Origin: Lolium rigidum | Taxonomy: Eukaryota > Streptophyta > Magnoliopsida > Poales > Poaceae | NCBI RefSeq assembly: GCF_022539505.1 | Contig: NC_061510.1 | Span: forward strand, 393,682,249-393,746,248 | Direction: 5' to 3' | DNA: 64,000 nt | Part shown: positions 1 to 10,982 of the stretch, piece after piece | Layout: each line of letters begins with the position of its first letter | Position numbering within the stretch: position 1 is the first letter of the stretch | Made by a program: the position numbers and the translations under genes | The notes under the pieces: model-generated | The model's database searches: none | The model's input: the letters and a program-made list of their open reading frames with translations, nothing else | What the model was told of the DNA's origin: nothing

Positions 1-849
1 GAGGAGGCCGCTCCACGCGATCGGCTCCGTCATGATGGCAAGCGCTATGTCACAGAGGGAGAGGTGAAGAATATAAGATATCAGCAACCCCTCTCTGATC
101 ACCTCCTCAACAAATATGTGAGTCAGTATGACCAACGCCGACGGTCCAATTACGATGATAGAGGAGATCGTCTGGCTAGAGAAGCCAGAAGATATCGTTG
201 GCAGAATCGCGATGAGGAGGAACACGAGCGCTGTGCCACGGAAGCATCAAGGGAGCAAGATGACAACGCCGGACATCGGGACTGCCCCTTCTTCGGACAA
301 CTGCTGGGATTCAGGAATGAGCCGATTGCCCACAATCGGCAATTGCCCGAATGCAACAAGAAGAAGAAGGAGGCAGCCAACGTGTCTGTGTTCGAGCGCC
401 TAGGGCCTCTCCCGCCACAAAGCAAACGCGCTGAGTCACCTCGTTGGGCAGATCTTGAGGATTCAGAAAACGAGGGAGAAGTGGAAGAAGACAGGTACCA
501 CCGGCCAAGGTGGTGCCCTGACGGACTCAGCCGTTCCCAAAAGCGCAGGGTTCAGCGATTGCGCGGCCTGGAGGAAGCCGAAAGGTTGTACCTGCATACG
601 CTAAGGAAGGCACGGCCTGATCCGGCTGCAAAGGTTCAGCGAACCCTGGATGAAGAGGGTCGTCCACGGAAAATGGAGTGGCGCCCCAAACAGAGGAAAG
701 CCGATGATGAGACATCGGCTGGCACAAACATGGTATTCGTCTTGCCGACAGAGCTTAGCGCTCCACGACTCTACGAAGCACTCAAGGTGGACAACAGCAA
801 GCGCATCAAGTCAGAGGTTGGGTTGGTTTTATCCAGCCTGACCAAGTAG
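1..849 (+). CDS. Ty3/gypsy retrotransposon gag, C-terminal part, cut by the window edge
   Basis: The frame is open from base 1 to a TAG at 847-849, so this is the end of a longer protein whose start lies left of the window. The product is hydrophilic and rich in Arg, Glu and Asp. It contains a CPFF motif followed about 23 residues later by PEC, a degenerate cysteine cluster like the one in gag proteins of grass gypsy elements, and a WCPDGLSRSQKRRVQRLR segment that I recognise from that family. Gag forms the virus-like particle that packages element RNA. No protease, reverse transcriptase or integrase follows the stop, so the element is probably non-autonomous. Family placement rests on recognition by eye. 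Confidence 0.75.
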   Translation, partial: EEAAPRDRLRHDGKRYVTEGEVKNIRYQQPLSDHLLNKYVSQYDQRRRSNYDDRGDRLAREARRYRWQNRDEEEHERCATEASREQDDNAGHRDCPFFGQLLGFRNEPIAHNRQLPECNKKKKEAANVSVFERLGPLPPQSKRAESPRWADLEDSENEGEVEEDRYHRPRWCPDGLSRSQKRRVQRLRGLEEAERLYLHTLRKARPDPAAKVQRTLDEEGRPRKMEWRPKQRKADDETSAGTNMVFVLPTELSAPRLYEALKVDNSKRIKSEVGLVLSSLTK

Positions 850-2632
850 CAAGATCAAACCAATGAGCAAACCAGGGGAGGCTGATCCTTGTGATCGGCC
901 CCAAAAAATTTATGAAGGGAACTTACAAAACCTTCAACGAGCAAGCAACGTGGAGGCCGATTCCAGCAATCGGCCCAAAATTATCCTCACCCACCATTCT
1001 GCCTGGGTTCAACATGTTATCCAACGGAGCCGATACCATCAATTCTCTTGACAGAATCGGCTCGGGGGGCACCCAGGTAGATAAAATACGAGGATATGCA
1101 ACGGAAGCATCTCATCTTCTGGTGATGGGTATTGGAATATGGGGGCCGATGCACAGGTCGGCCGTAAAAAATAAAAAGTGAAAATTCGAAAATTTTCGAA
1201 CACAGCCGATGCAGCAGGCATCGACTTAAGGATATGAAAGCCGATGCATGGCCATCGACTCAAGGGGATAACTGATACGATCAGAGGATCAATGGAGCAC
1301 GAAGAGGATTTTAATGAAAGAAGCTCGGGGGGCAGCTCACCTTGAAGGCTTTCCGCTCGGAGAAGCCGATTTGTGTTCAAATCGGTCGGCGCTGCATAAG
1401 GAACTTCCCCACACACGATCAAGCCCAGGTCTATGCAGCTCATTTGCGTATCCTCGTCTCTGTTTTGCCTTGGCTGAGACTCGGGGGGCAACAGGCCTGG
1501 TAGGTGCTCTATTGAAGGACCGATCGAAGTACCATCGGCTGATCTTCGTTGCAACCTTCTTCACAAAACGATGAACGCTCGCTAAGGAGTTGAAGAAGGA
1601 TGAATGTCGAAGGACCGATGCGTTGTTATCGGCTCATTACACATTGGCAAAGAGGACGAATCGGCAAGGTCAGTAGGAGAGGTAAATCGGCTCAATCAAA
1701 CTCAGAAGAAATCGGCAAAATCAAATTGGGGAACAGTTCTTCATTGATAGGCGAGATTTCTTACATAAGGAGCTAATTGCTCTCAAAAGGAAATACTAGG
1801 GGATACATTGCCCCATCTACTACTACTGACCCTATGCTAGAGGTCCTATCTACGGGCCGTCACTGCCCTCATCGTCATCTTCAGAGCTCTCATCGGCACT
1901 GCTGCCGATGGGCTCCTCATCGCTACTCCCGTAGCCCTCCACGGGGGCTTCATCCCCGTCTTCGTCGTCGTCGCTCGTCGTCGTCCCACCACATGCGAAG
2001 GCGCTTCGCTGGCGGGTAGCCCTCGAGGGAGTCGTCGTCGTCGTCCTCCTCCTCCTCTTCTTCCTCCACCACCCCCTCGGAGGAGGTGAAGTCGTCCCAG
2101 GAGAAGCGGTCGTCATCGCTCTCCTCTTCCGATTCCCCGTCGGCGAGGAAACGGAGGTCGCTCTCCCCGTCCGTCGAGGACTGGTCGTCCTCGGACCAGA
2201 TGGAGAAGTCATGGTCTGACTCCTCCCGGCCGCAATGGCACGGCGGGTGTTGGCCGCATGGACCGCCGCCGGGTTGTGCTCCGGCGTCGGCTCGCGGGAC
2301 ATGGAGGACTGGGCTGGAAGGGTCCGATAGGGCGAGAGGAGGAAGAAGACATGATGGCGCAGGAGGACTTTCGGACTGCTAATGCGAGGGGGATGCGGAA
2401 GCGAAGCTGTTCGTAGCGGTTAAATAAAAGGGGATATGGTGAAAATTCAATGCCACAGCAGTTTCCGAGGAAGTGGTGTTTGAAAGAAAGAGAAAAGACT
2501 GCCAAGTCACGCGGAGAAGTTGAGAAGGCAGGTCATCATGGTGACGGATGCTGCGACGGTTCTGCCACGACATGACCCGACGAAAGAAAGCGTAATGATT
2601 TTGGAAATACCATTTCCAAAACCAGGGGGGCA
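850..2632 (+). mobile_element. Internal 3' region of the gypsy element, non-coding on the plus strand
   Basis: There is no credible sense gene. The stretch carries many copies of short words such as atcggc and gccgat and ends in a purine-rich tract (ccaggggggca, about 2622-2632) directly before the LTR, as expected for a polypurine tract. A GC-rich antisense reading frame lies inside (separate entry). Confidence 0.6.
1850..2352 (-). pseudogene. Antisense acidic reading frame of the gypsy element, broken by frameshifts
   Basis: On the minus strand an ATG at 2350-2352 opens a Ser-rich start (MSSSSSRPIG). The reading then moves between frames and gives a very acidic, Ser/Asp/Glu-rich chain with runs of Glu and Asp, ending at a stop at 1850. 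Extra antisense reading frames between the coding region and the 3' LTR are known from Tat-lineage gypsy elements such as Grande. That parallel is my inference. The function of such frames is unknown. The frame changes suggest decay. Confidence 0.45.
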
Positions 2633-3811
2633 TGTGTTATCACCAGAATTTAACCGAGTCAGAGGTGGGCCGCGATCAAGATGGTTTGAAGAAATATATA
2701 GATAGAAGAAGTATGTGGATCGGCCTTTTATACCAAGTTGGGCTTAATTGCCCGTGTATCTGTAACATATTAGATCGTATCTTAGTTTAGAGATAGAATC
2801 TTATTCGTGCACGGTTTGGTGCACGCCCGCATTAGAGAGTCCGCTGGACTATAAATATGTATCTAGGGTTTATGGAATAAACAACAACTCACGTTCAACC
2901 CCAAAACAAACCAATCTCGGCGCATCGCCAACTCCTTCGTCTCGAGGGTTTCTATCGGGTAAGCGACATGCTGCCTAGATCGCATCTTGCGATCTAGGCA
3001 GCACAAGCCCCACGTTGTTCATGCGTTGCTCGTACTGAAGCGCTTTTGATGGCGAGCAACGTAGTTATCATTAGATGTGTTAGGGTTAGCATTGTTCTTC
3101 GTTTAAGCATGCTTACGTAGTGCAACCCTTGCATATCTAGCCGCCCTCACGCCTATCTTAGGTGTGGGGGCGGCACCCCGCTTGATCATTATTTAGTAGA
3201 TCTGATCCGTTACGATTGCTCCTTGTTCTACAAGGATTAGTTTAATATCTCGCAATAGTTAGGCCTTACAAAGGGGGGGAGGATCCAGTGGCACGTAGGG
3301 TGGCGTTCGCCAGTCCTAAACGGGATGTTCCGAGGATCAACTTCATGTTGGTTTTTAGGCCTTGTTTAGGATCGGCTTACGAGCACCGTGCGTGGCCGCG
3401 AGGCCCAACCTGGAGTAGGATGATCCGATTATGCGGTGAAAACCCTAAATCGTCGTAGATCTCATTAGCTTCATCTTGATCAAGCAGGACCACCAAGTAT
3501 TCGTGCACCCCGTACGAATCATGGGTGGATCGGCTCTTTGAGCCGATTCACGAGATAACCCGAGAGCCGATCGAGGCTCGTATTTAATGTTTACATGTAT
3601 GCCCCGCAGAAACTAAGCGAGGCATCCCCATCACTTTCCCGGCCAGGTATAGGTCAGGTGGCACGCCCTTGCACTTCGCATCGCCGCGTGTGACCAGAAG
3701 AGCATTGCGGGCCGTCGCTCGGAGGGTCTCGGCCAGCCGCAGCTCTAGGCTCTTCCCGGCTCTACGGTGTTGACAAGGCCGCTGCCCGCCGGTGGGTTTT
3801 GGCGGTCAACG
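2633..3811 (+). mobile_element. 3' LTR of the gypsy element, truncated at its right end
   Basis: The LTR begins TGTGTTATCACCAG directly after the purine tract. It contains a TATA box (TATAAATA, 2850-2857) and a typical promoter-leader layout. At 3811/3812 the sequence switches abruptly to a different LTR family, so the right end is missing. Confidence 0.65.
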
Positions 3812-4461
3812 GATAGGCAGCTCACAAGATCTAACATGATAGCACAATGAGGAGAAGACAACCATCTAGCTACCGCTATGGACCCATAGTCCGAGGGTGG
3901 ACTACTCACACATCGATCCGGAGGCGATCATGGCGATGAAGAGACCTCCGGGAGATGATTCCCCTCTCCGGCAGGGTGCCGGAGGCGATCTCCTGAATCC
4001 CCCGAGATGGGATTGGCGGCGGCGGCGAATCTGGAAGGTTTTCCGTATTGTGGCTCTCGGTACTGGGGTATTCGTGATGAAGGCTTTAAGTAGGCGGAAG
4101 GGCAGGTCAGGGGGCGTCACGGGGGCCCCACACGCTAGGGCCGCACGGGCCCCCTCTAGGCCGCGCCGCCCTAGTGTGGCGGCGCCCCGTGGCCCCACTT
4201 CGTATCTCCTCCGGTCTTCTGGAAACTTCGTGGAAAAATAGGCCCCTGGGCGTTGATTTCGTCCAATTCCGAGAATATTTCCTTACTAGGATTTCTGAAA
4301 CCAAAAACAGCAGAAAACATCAAGCGGCTCTTCGGCATCTCGTCAATAGGTTAGTGCCGGAAAATGCATAATAATGACATATAATGTGTATAAAACATGT
4401 GAGTATCATCATAAAAGTAGCATGGAACATAAGAAATTATAGATACGTTTGGGACGTATCA
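3812..4461 (-). mobile_element. Athila-type LTR fragment, 5' portion, minus strand
   Basis: Read on the minus strand it begins TGATACGTCCCAAACGTATC at 4461 and runs about 650 bp, matching the first part of the full LTR at 25412-27003. The rest is missing, because the left edge joins another element. It belongs to the same subfamily as the 25412 LTR rather than to the 19501 or 47221 LTRs, judging by the words near its start. Confidence 0.75.
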
Positions 4462-5187
4462 GCGACATAGAGGCACCCCTTTGTGACACTTGGTTGAAAC
4501 ATATGTTATGAATTGATAATCCATGTAAATCCAAGCTAATTAGGACAAGGTGCGAGCACTATTGGTATTCTATGCATGAGGCTTGCAACTTATAGGATGT
4601 CTTATGCATAACACATATGAATTATTACTACCGTTGACAAAATTGTTTCTATGTTTTCAAAATGAAAAGCTCTAGCACAAAAATAGTAAACCATGCTTCC
4701 CTCTGCGAAGGGCCTTTCTTTTACTTTATGTTGAGTCAGTTTACCTATTTCCTTCTATCTTAGAAGCAAACACTTATGTCAACTACGTGCATTGATTCCT
4801 ACATATTTGCTTATTGGCATTCATCATATTACTTTGTGTTGACAATTATCCATGAGATATACATGTTGAAGTTGAAAGCAACTGCTGAAACTTATATCTT
4901 CCTTTGTGTTGCTTCAAAACTTTCTACTAAGAATTTATTGCTTTATGAGTTAACTCCTATGCAAGTATTATTGATGCTTGTCTTGAAAGTACTATTCATG
5001 AAAAGTCTTTGCTATATGATTCAGTTGTTTAGTCATTGTCTTTACCATTGCTTTGAATCACTTCATTCATCTCATATGCTTTACCATAGTATTGATCAAG
5101 ATTATGATAGTAGCATGTCACTTCGGAAATTATCCTTGTTATCGTTTACCTACTCGAGGGCGAGTAGGAACTAAGCTTGGGGATGCT
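4462..5187 (+). mobile_element. Athila-type element, 3' internal region and polypurine tract, plus strand
   Basis: This is the AT-rich, non-coding end of the internal region. It resembles the minus strand of 21095-21720 and ends in ctaagcttggggatgct (5171-5187), the polypurine tract that also borders the other LTRs of this family here. I see no believable gene in it. Confidence 0.7.
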
Positions 5188-6503
5188 TGATACGTCTCCA
5201 ACGTATCTATAATTTCTGATGTTCCATGCTAGTTTTATGACAATACCTACATGTTTTGCTCACACTTTATAATGATTTTATGCATTTTCCGGAACTAACC
5301 TATTAACAAGATGCCACAGTGCCAGTTCCTGTTTTCTGCTGTTTTTGGTTCCAGAAAGGATGTTTGGGCAATATTCTCGGAATTCGACGAAACAAAAGCC
5401 AAACATCTTATTTCACCGAGACGGACCAGAACACCGAAGGGAAGCCAGAGAGGAGGCCCAGGGCCCCCACCGCACACTGGGGCGCGGCCTAGAGGGGGGG
5501 CGCGCCGCCCTATGGGGTGGGCCCCACAGGCACCCCCTCGCGCCGCCTCTTCGCCTATATTATCCCTCGTGACCTAAAAACCCGACACCAATTGACGAAA
5601 CTCCAGAAATATTCCAGGGACACCGCCGCCATCGCGAAACTCCGTTTCGGGGGACAGAAGTCGCTGTTCCGGCACGCCGCCGGGACGGGGAATTGCCCCC
5701 GGAGTCATCTCCATCGACACCACCGCCATCTTCATCGCCGTTGCTGTCTCCCATGATGAGGAGGGAGTAGTTCTTCCCCGAGGCTGAGGGCTCTACCGGT
5801 AGCTATGTGGTTCATCTCTCTCTCATGTGATCTTTATGTGATCATGATCTTTGTAATCTAGTTGAATATGTAGATGTTACTCTTGTCTATTATGCACTCT
5901 AGAGGTTACTTTAATATGAACTCCGGAATTACTCTCCACGGTGTGACGGTGACAGTGTGCGCATCGTGTGTGATTCCTTTATGACGTTGTGGAGCTTGTT
6001 TACTCCGGCTTGAGGGTGCTCTTGTAGCCCTACACAATGAATGGTGTTTGTCATCCAACAAGAGAGTGTTTGAGATTAGCATTTATTTATTCAATTATGT
6101 GATCATTGTTGAGAGTGTCCACTAGTGAAAGTATGATCCCTAGGCCTTGTTTCTAAGCATTGAAACACCGTTTCCAACAAGTTCTGCTACATGTTTACTT
6201 GCTGCCATATTTATTTCAGATTGCAATTACTACTTACAATCATTCATATTGCTTGTATTTCATTATCTCTTCGCCAAACTAGTGCACATATACATCTGAC
6301 AAGTGTATTAGGTGTGTTGGGGACACAAGAGACTTCTTGTATCGTAATTGCAGGTTGCTTGAGAGGGATATCTTTGACCTCTACCTCCCTGAGTTCGATA
6401 AACCTTTGGTGATTCACTTAAGGGAAACTTGCTGCTGTTCTACAAACCTCTGCTCTTGGAGGCCCAACGCTGTCTACAGGAATAGAAGCGTGCGTAGACA
6501 TCA
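5188..6503 (+). mobile_element. Athila-type 3' LTR, plus strand, 1,316 bp
   Basis: It starts TGATACGTCTCCAACGTATC and ends GCGTAGACATCA, so it has the TGAT...ATCA inverted ends of the family. The sequence diverges strongly from the minus-strand LTRs in its second half, so it is a separate subfamily. Directly to the right begins low-copy-looking sequence. Confidence 0.8.
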
Positions 6504-8166
6504 GTGGCCATCTATCCTTTCACGCCGCAATTTTTGTTTACTATAAACAGAATCACCATGCTCCGGCCTTTTATTTGCATGCATACCCAATAGTATGGCT
6601 ATGTCTTATCCTTTTGGGACATCCCATTCCTCATCGGTTGAATCGTACGACGAACTCATCTGCGCACAAACGCTCATTGGACAACTCATTCAGTGAGCAA
6701 ACAAAAAGGCTGAAATGAAAAGGGGAAGGTCATCCGGATGGCATACCTTCAAGCGCCTTGTGTGCGCCGGCGCTGCCGGCCGGGCGCGCAAGCGTGAGGG
6801 GTTACCGCAAAGAATCGATGTCGGCGGACCCACCAATTCACGTCATCCGAGAGAGCTGGGGGAGCGGAAACGACGCAGACGATTTGGCCGGTTGGACACA
6901 CAACAACTGATGGGGAGCGGAGCGGCCTTGGTTTCCCACGTTAGTGCCGGTGGTGAGTCGGTACGGCGAGGTCGCCGGAGAAGAGGGCGCCGTTGCCTAT
7001 TCGACGGTATCTCGGAGGAGGGATCCTCATGAGGGGGGGGGGGGGGAAGAAGTAGGGGCCATCAGGCGGAGAGTCCTCGGGACGGTGGTACGTGATTTAC
7101 CTAGCTTCGGAACACCTGCACGATGACATGGCCTACTGCTGCTTGTCTGGAATTATCTGGGCGCTTTCGCGTTGTTACAATGAGTTGTGGTTGTGTCTCT
7201 AGGGCTCCCAGGATCCGTCTTATAAAGGTGCCAGGATCTAGGGTTTACACGGAGAGTCCTAGCTGGAATACAAGTTGCCTAACTACGGAATATTACATTG
7301 CGGTGCACGTCAAGGATCCGCCTTTCCTTATACGCTGTATTGGATCCGGCTACCCCTCATGGTATAGGCCGGATCCGACTTCGAGAGTTGGTCGGTGGAT
7401 CCGACTCCTTGTTCCTGTGTTGGACTTCATCCATCTTGATCTATAGCAACTGGGCCACCCGATGGGCCATACGCCACCATCACCGTCTATGGGCCACCCG
7501 GACTTGCCGGATCTAGCCACCGTCGATGGTACATCCATGAAGTATGCCCACAACAGAGGGGGTGGCGACACAATTGGCGATGGCGGGAACAGGCGTGGAG
7601 GATTTAGCTCGGCGGTTGGCTTTTACGCATGTCGTCTTGGTTTGATGCACGCTAGAGCGTCCGCACAAAATATGCCGCGCTGGATAGCGAGTTATCCCGC
7701 GCCTGCCAGAGTGTCGATTTTCGCCTGCCGCACCCAAGAAAAACAGTTTTTTTATTGCGCGAAGACTTTTTTGGGCGTATGTTGGAGATGCTCTTATGCA
7801 CCCGCTGCACGTGGAGAACATGGATAGTTGGATTGGAAATAGAGGTACAAGATTTCTGTTATTCACGTCATGTTCAACTTCTATTGTAGTTGGATGGTTA
7901 GGAGGGCAGTGGCAGCTCCAGCCCCAACCCACCAGAGTTCAAACCACAGGAATGACACTTTCGTGTCTCATAAAAATGCGGAATATTCTCCAGTGAGAGG
8001 CGACGTTCCCGTCGACGGCGAGGGGTCTATGATGACTTCGTCAATCTCAAAATCTGCCGAATCAGTTTCTTGGACTCAGTCTCTCAAAGGTGTTTATAGA
8101 GGCTAGGTATATGTGTGCATCACAGAGGTGAGTGCATGTATGTAGTGAGCGGGGTCTGCGTTTGTA

Positions 8167-8294
8167 ATATGTTTCATAAAAAAGAACTCCTATTATCGTA
8201 GCTGAACGATCACTTAGGGAAACACTTGCCATATGTTTCATAAAAAAGAACTCCTATTATCGTAGCTGAACGATCACTTAGGGAAACACTTGCC
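8167..8294. repeat. Exact 64-bp tandem duplication
   Basis: The unit starting atatgtttcataaaaaagaa runs 8167-8230 and is repeated at 8231-8294 with no difference that I can see. Perfect identity points to a recent event or an assembly artefact. Confidence 0.9.
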
Positions 8295-8720
8295 AGTGAC
8301 TCCATGGCATCCCATTTTCTAGAAATATATAATCACAAAGAATTACATGCAGCAGGAACAAGGTAAGATGAATAGCACACTAACAATCTGCTAATAAAGT
8401 TGATACTTTTACAATTCAAACTTGTCAATTTTCTGTATAATGGACGGTTCAAAACATTAATTCACTCAAACAAAAGTATACATGAAGATAACAGACGTCT
8501 TCATATACAGTATGGGACATTTGTCAGTTAGGACAGGATATATACATAGATCTCTAGTAAAATTCAGACATACACTGCGAGTGGTAGAGCTAGGCAGCTA
8601 GCCCAGAATTTACGCCGCCAAAAGAAGAAGAAAAAATTAAGTTTGGTGTGTGTGGGGTGTGGGCGGGGTGAAAATCACTCTATTTTCTTCTCATCTAAGT
8701 TTCTGAATATTTTTTTTTCG

Positions 8721-9795
8721 TGCATATTTTATTTGTGTATTTCGGTACAGTGTCACTACCTGCGTTTGTTACTTTCCGTGTCAAACAAGAGGTGCATGAG
8801 AGGGAGAGCGGTAGAGATGAACTAGGTTTAGGGGGTCAATTCGCTCGAGTCTAGAGGTACATTATGCAAATGCAGCAACATGCCACCTTCTGTCCCTCTC
8901 TTTTCACTCCCATGGTTGATGTTTCATGGGTTCAGCTAGTGCACGGGTTGGGTTGTTTCGTAGGATACGTTCTCCCACATCGTGGTGTGCAAAAACTAGG
9001 CAGGTTCCGTGCATGATAAAACAAAATTTTCCTCAAGCACACGACAGTGCCAACCAATGAGAACCTACAACCAATCATCAAACATGTATAATCATTGTTG
9101 TAGCTATATGGTGTAGCCCCTCACTACACTAAAAGCCAACCAGTGTCATACCAAATTTTGCTACCGGTGGCGCACCAAGGTATGACACAAGCTTCACGCC
9201 ACCGGTAAGGTACACACTGACGTCTACGCCGAGCCCATGCGCCGCCGAGGCAAAGCCAATCAACCGGCATTTTCTTTCTCCGATGAAGCAAACTACCGTT
9301 TGCCGCGCTATCAGGAAAGGCGAGTCATCCAGTCTGACACCAAGAAGGCGGTCATCCCCAGGCCTGGCGGCGATGAGGCGAAGGCCGCCCACATCTTCAT
9401 CATCAGACAACGACAATCCGAAGGGCTACGACTATGCATCACAGGAGCGAGGGGCGTACCGCTCTATCCTTCTCACAGTTGTCCACCACCGTCTACTCGG
9501 AGAAGATAAGACTTCAAGACGATGACCATTGGAGCAACTTAACTGGGGTTGGTATGTGGGCTTGACTCACATACGAAATTAAGTAGGAGCTTTCCTAGGC
9601 CCCGTGAACCAGGAGACCACAATCGCTATTTCATGTTGGCCGCGACAGCATGCCACGTGGGGCACCTAAGTGATCTTGTAATTTTGTTTCTCTAGGAGAT
9701 TAATAAAATGCATATTTCCCTGCATCTTTTATTTGTGTATTTAGGTATACTGGCACGCCCGCATTTTTGTTACTTTTCGTGTCAAACAAGAGGTG
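8721..9795. repeat. Pair of ~75-bp direct repeats exactly 1 kb apart
   Basis: 8721-8794 and 9721-9795 share tgcat(a/c)ttttatttgtgt and the ending gtgtcaaacaagaggtg with a few substitutions and one indel. They could be remnants of a duplicated segment or of element ends. I see no TG...CA boundaries that would make them LTRs. Confidence 0.7.
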
Positions 9796-10342
9796 GCGGC
9801 GCGAACTCGGACTAGGCTCTCGTACCAAGATAAAAACTATTTAGGGTTTCGTGGTTAGGCAACACGCCTCCACCTCTTCTATGTTTATATACTTGGCAGG
9901 TTACATAATACATGTATACATACGTTACAAGATACAACATGTATGACACGTGGACCGATTCGTAACAACCGTATGATACATGTAGAACTAGAGAAATAAA
10001 TGTCAAATATGTCTTATTTTGCATTGATACTTCACAAATCAATAAATAAAGAAATATTTTGATACTTCTACAAAATACTATGCATTATAGGGATAACATA
10101 TGGTGCACTTGAATCATATGCATGATATGAATTGCTATAAGATACTATGCATTGTGACTGGTGTCGTAGGACGAAACAGATACCGATAATAATCAAATAG
10201 ATTCCGCGTTTTTTCATTACAAGCAAGGGAAATTTTATGATAAATTAGGGTACGAGAAGTGAAAGGCTAACACTTTTTTAGTACTAGTAGAGTTTAACAT
10301 TATTAGACGGCTGTTGCTCGCACGCGTGTCGAGAACCGTTCC

Positions 10343-10771
10343 CTAGCGTTTTGCAGCTAGCTTGCACAGGACCAACTGATCGCCATCGCCTTGGGGAATC
10401 GAGTACTCCATCATCACATACTTGGTCATTACGGTATTCACCGCGTACTTGCAATACCTGCGGTATCCGACGACGAGCCCGTTGTCTCCCGTCACCTCCT
10501 TGCGCGAGCACCTCCACCAGCCCCCATGGCGATTTTGGCGCAGCACTGTCCCCCCGTCGTTGTTGGGTTTGTGGCTAAGGAAGTACCAGTTCTTACGCGG
10601 CCCCGGCGGGTGGCTGGCCATCAGCTCCTCAGGGGTGGCGGTACCGGTGTAGAGGTCGGCGTAGTGGACGAGATGAGCGACGTCGTCGTCGAGCGCCTCG
10701 CCGGCGATCTCAGGACGGAGGATGCGCTCGATGATCTCAACATGCTTCAGGCGGCGAGGTTCGTCGTCCAT
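10343..10771 (-). CDS. Short NAC-domain protein (142 aa)
   Basis: One uninterrupted frame runs from an ATG at 10771 to a TAG at 10343. Residues 39-51 (DLYTGTATPEELM) match NAC subdomain C start. Residues 62-66 (WYFLS), 81-90 (RHGGWWRCSR) and 100-106 (VVGYRRY) follow subdomains C and D, and 117-125 (KYVMMEYSI) with LVLCKL near the end follow subdomain E. NAC proteins are plant transcription factors that bind DNA through this fold. The usual first subdomain (LPPGFRFHPTDEE) is absent, and nothing is left for a C-terminal activation region. It may therefore act as a small competitor or be a degenerate copy. It is transcribed divergently from the F-box gene, 211 bp away ATG to ATG. The family call is fairly sure; activity is unknown. 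Confidence 0.7.
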   Translation of the reverse strand: MDDEPRRLKHVEIIERILRPEIAGEALDDDVAHLVHYADLYTGTATPEELMASHPPGPRKNWYFLSHKPNNDGGTVLRQNRHGGWWRCSRKEVTGDNGLVVGYRRYCKYAVNTVMTKYVMMEYSIPQGDGDQLVLCKLAAKR

Positions 10772-10979
10772 CTTGGCGACTTGACGGGATACGTTCGGTC
10801 TCTCAGGAAATCACGCTGTTCGGTCTTCTCTCGTGGCCCTGCACAATGCGCTGCTTATAAAGGCCAGACGGCAAGCAGCATAGTTTGAGTCGGACACGTA
10901 GCTTGTGTACATAGCTGTGTTCAACTCGATTCAGATCCCTCTGTTTTCCTACCCGGATCGATCGAGCACTGCGCGCGTC
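10772..10979. promoter_or_regulatory. Compact bidirectional promoter between the NAC and F-box genes
   Basis: The two start codons are separated by about 210 bp. The only good TATA sequence is gcttataaagg, with TATAAA at 10856-10861. Its core TTATAA is palindromic, so it reads as TATAAA on the plus strand and TATAAG on the minus strand. It lies 85 bp from the NAC ATG and about 127 bp from the preferred F-box ATG. That both genes use it is an inference. Confidence 0.5.
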
Positions 10980-10982
10980 ATG

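Larger units (their letters stand above)
6504..10342. other. Intergenic region, no gene recognised
   Basis: Several short reading frames occur here, but none has recognisable family features. The GC-rich part at 6700-7600 yields only Arg-rich or mixed translations. A G homopolymer lies at about 7032-7046. A 64-bp tandem duplication and a pair of direct repeats 1 kb apart are listed separately. The right end is the 3' flank of the NAC gene. Confidence 0.5.

Noticed and set aside
4776..5174. 132-residue frame rich in Leu, Ser and Tyr
   Set aside because: It lies in the non-coding 3' internal region of the Athila element, and its counterparts at 21.1-21.7 kb and 48.8-49.2 kb do not keep the frame.
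8721..9795. The 1-kb-spaced repeats as LTRs of a small element
   Set aside because: No TG...CA ends, primer site, purine tract or target duplication could be found.
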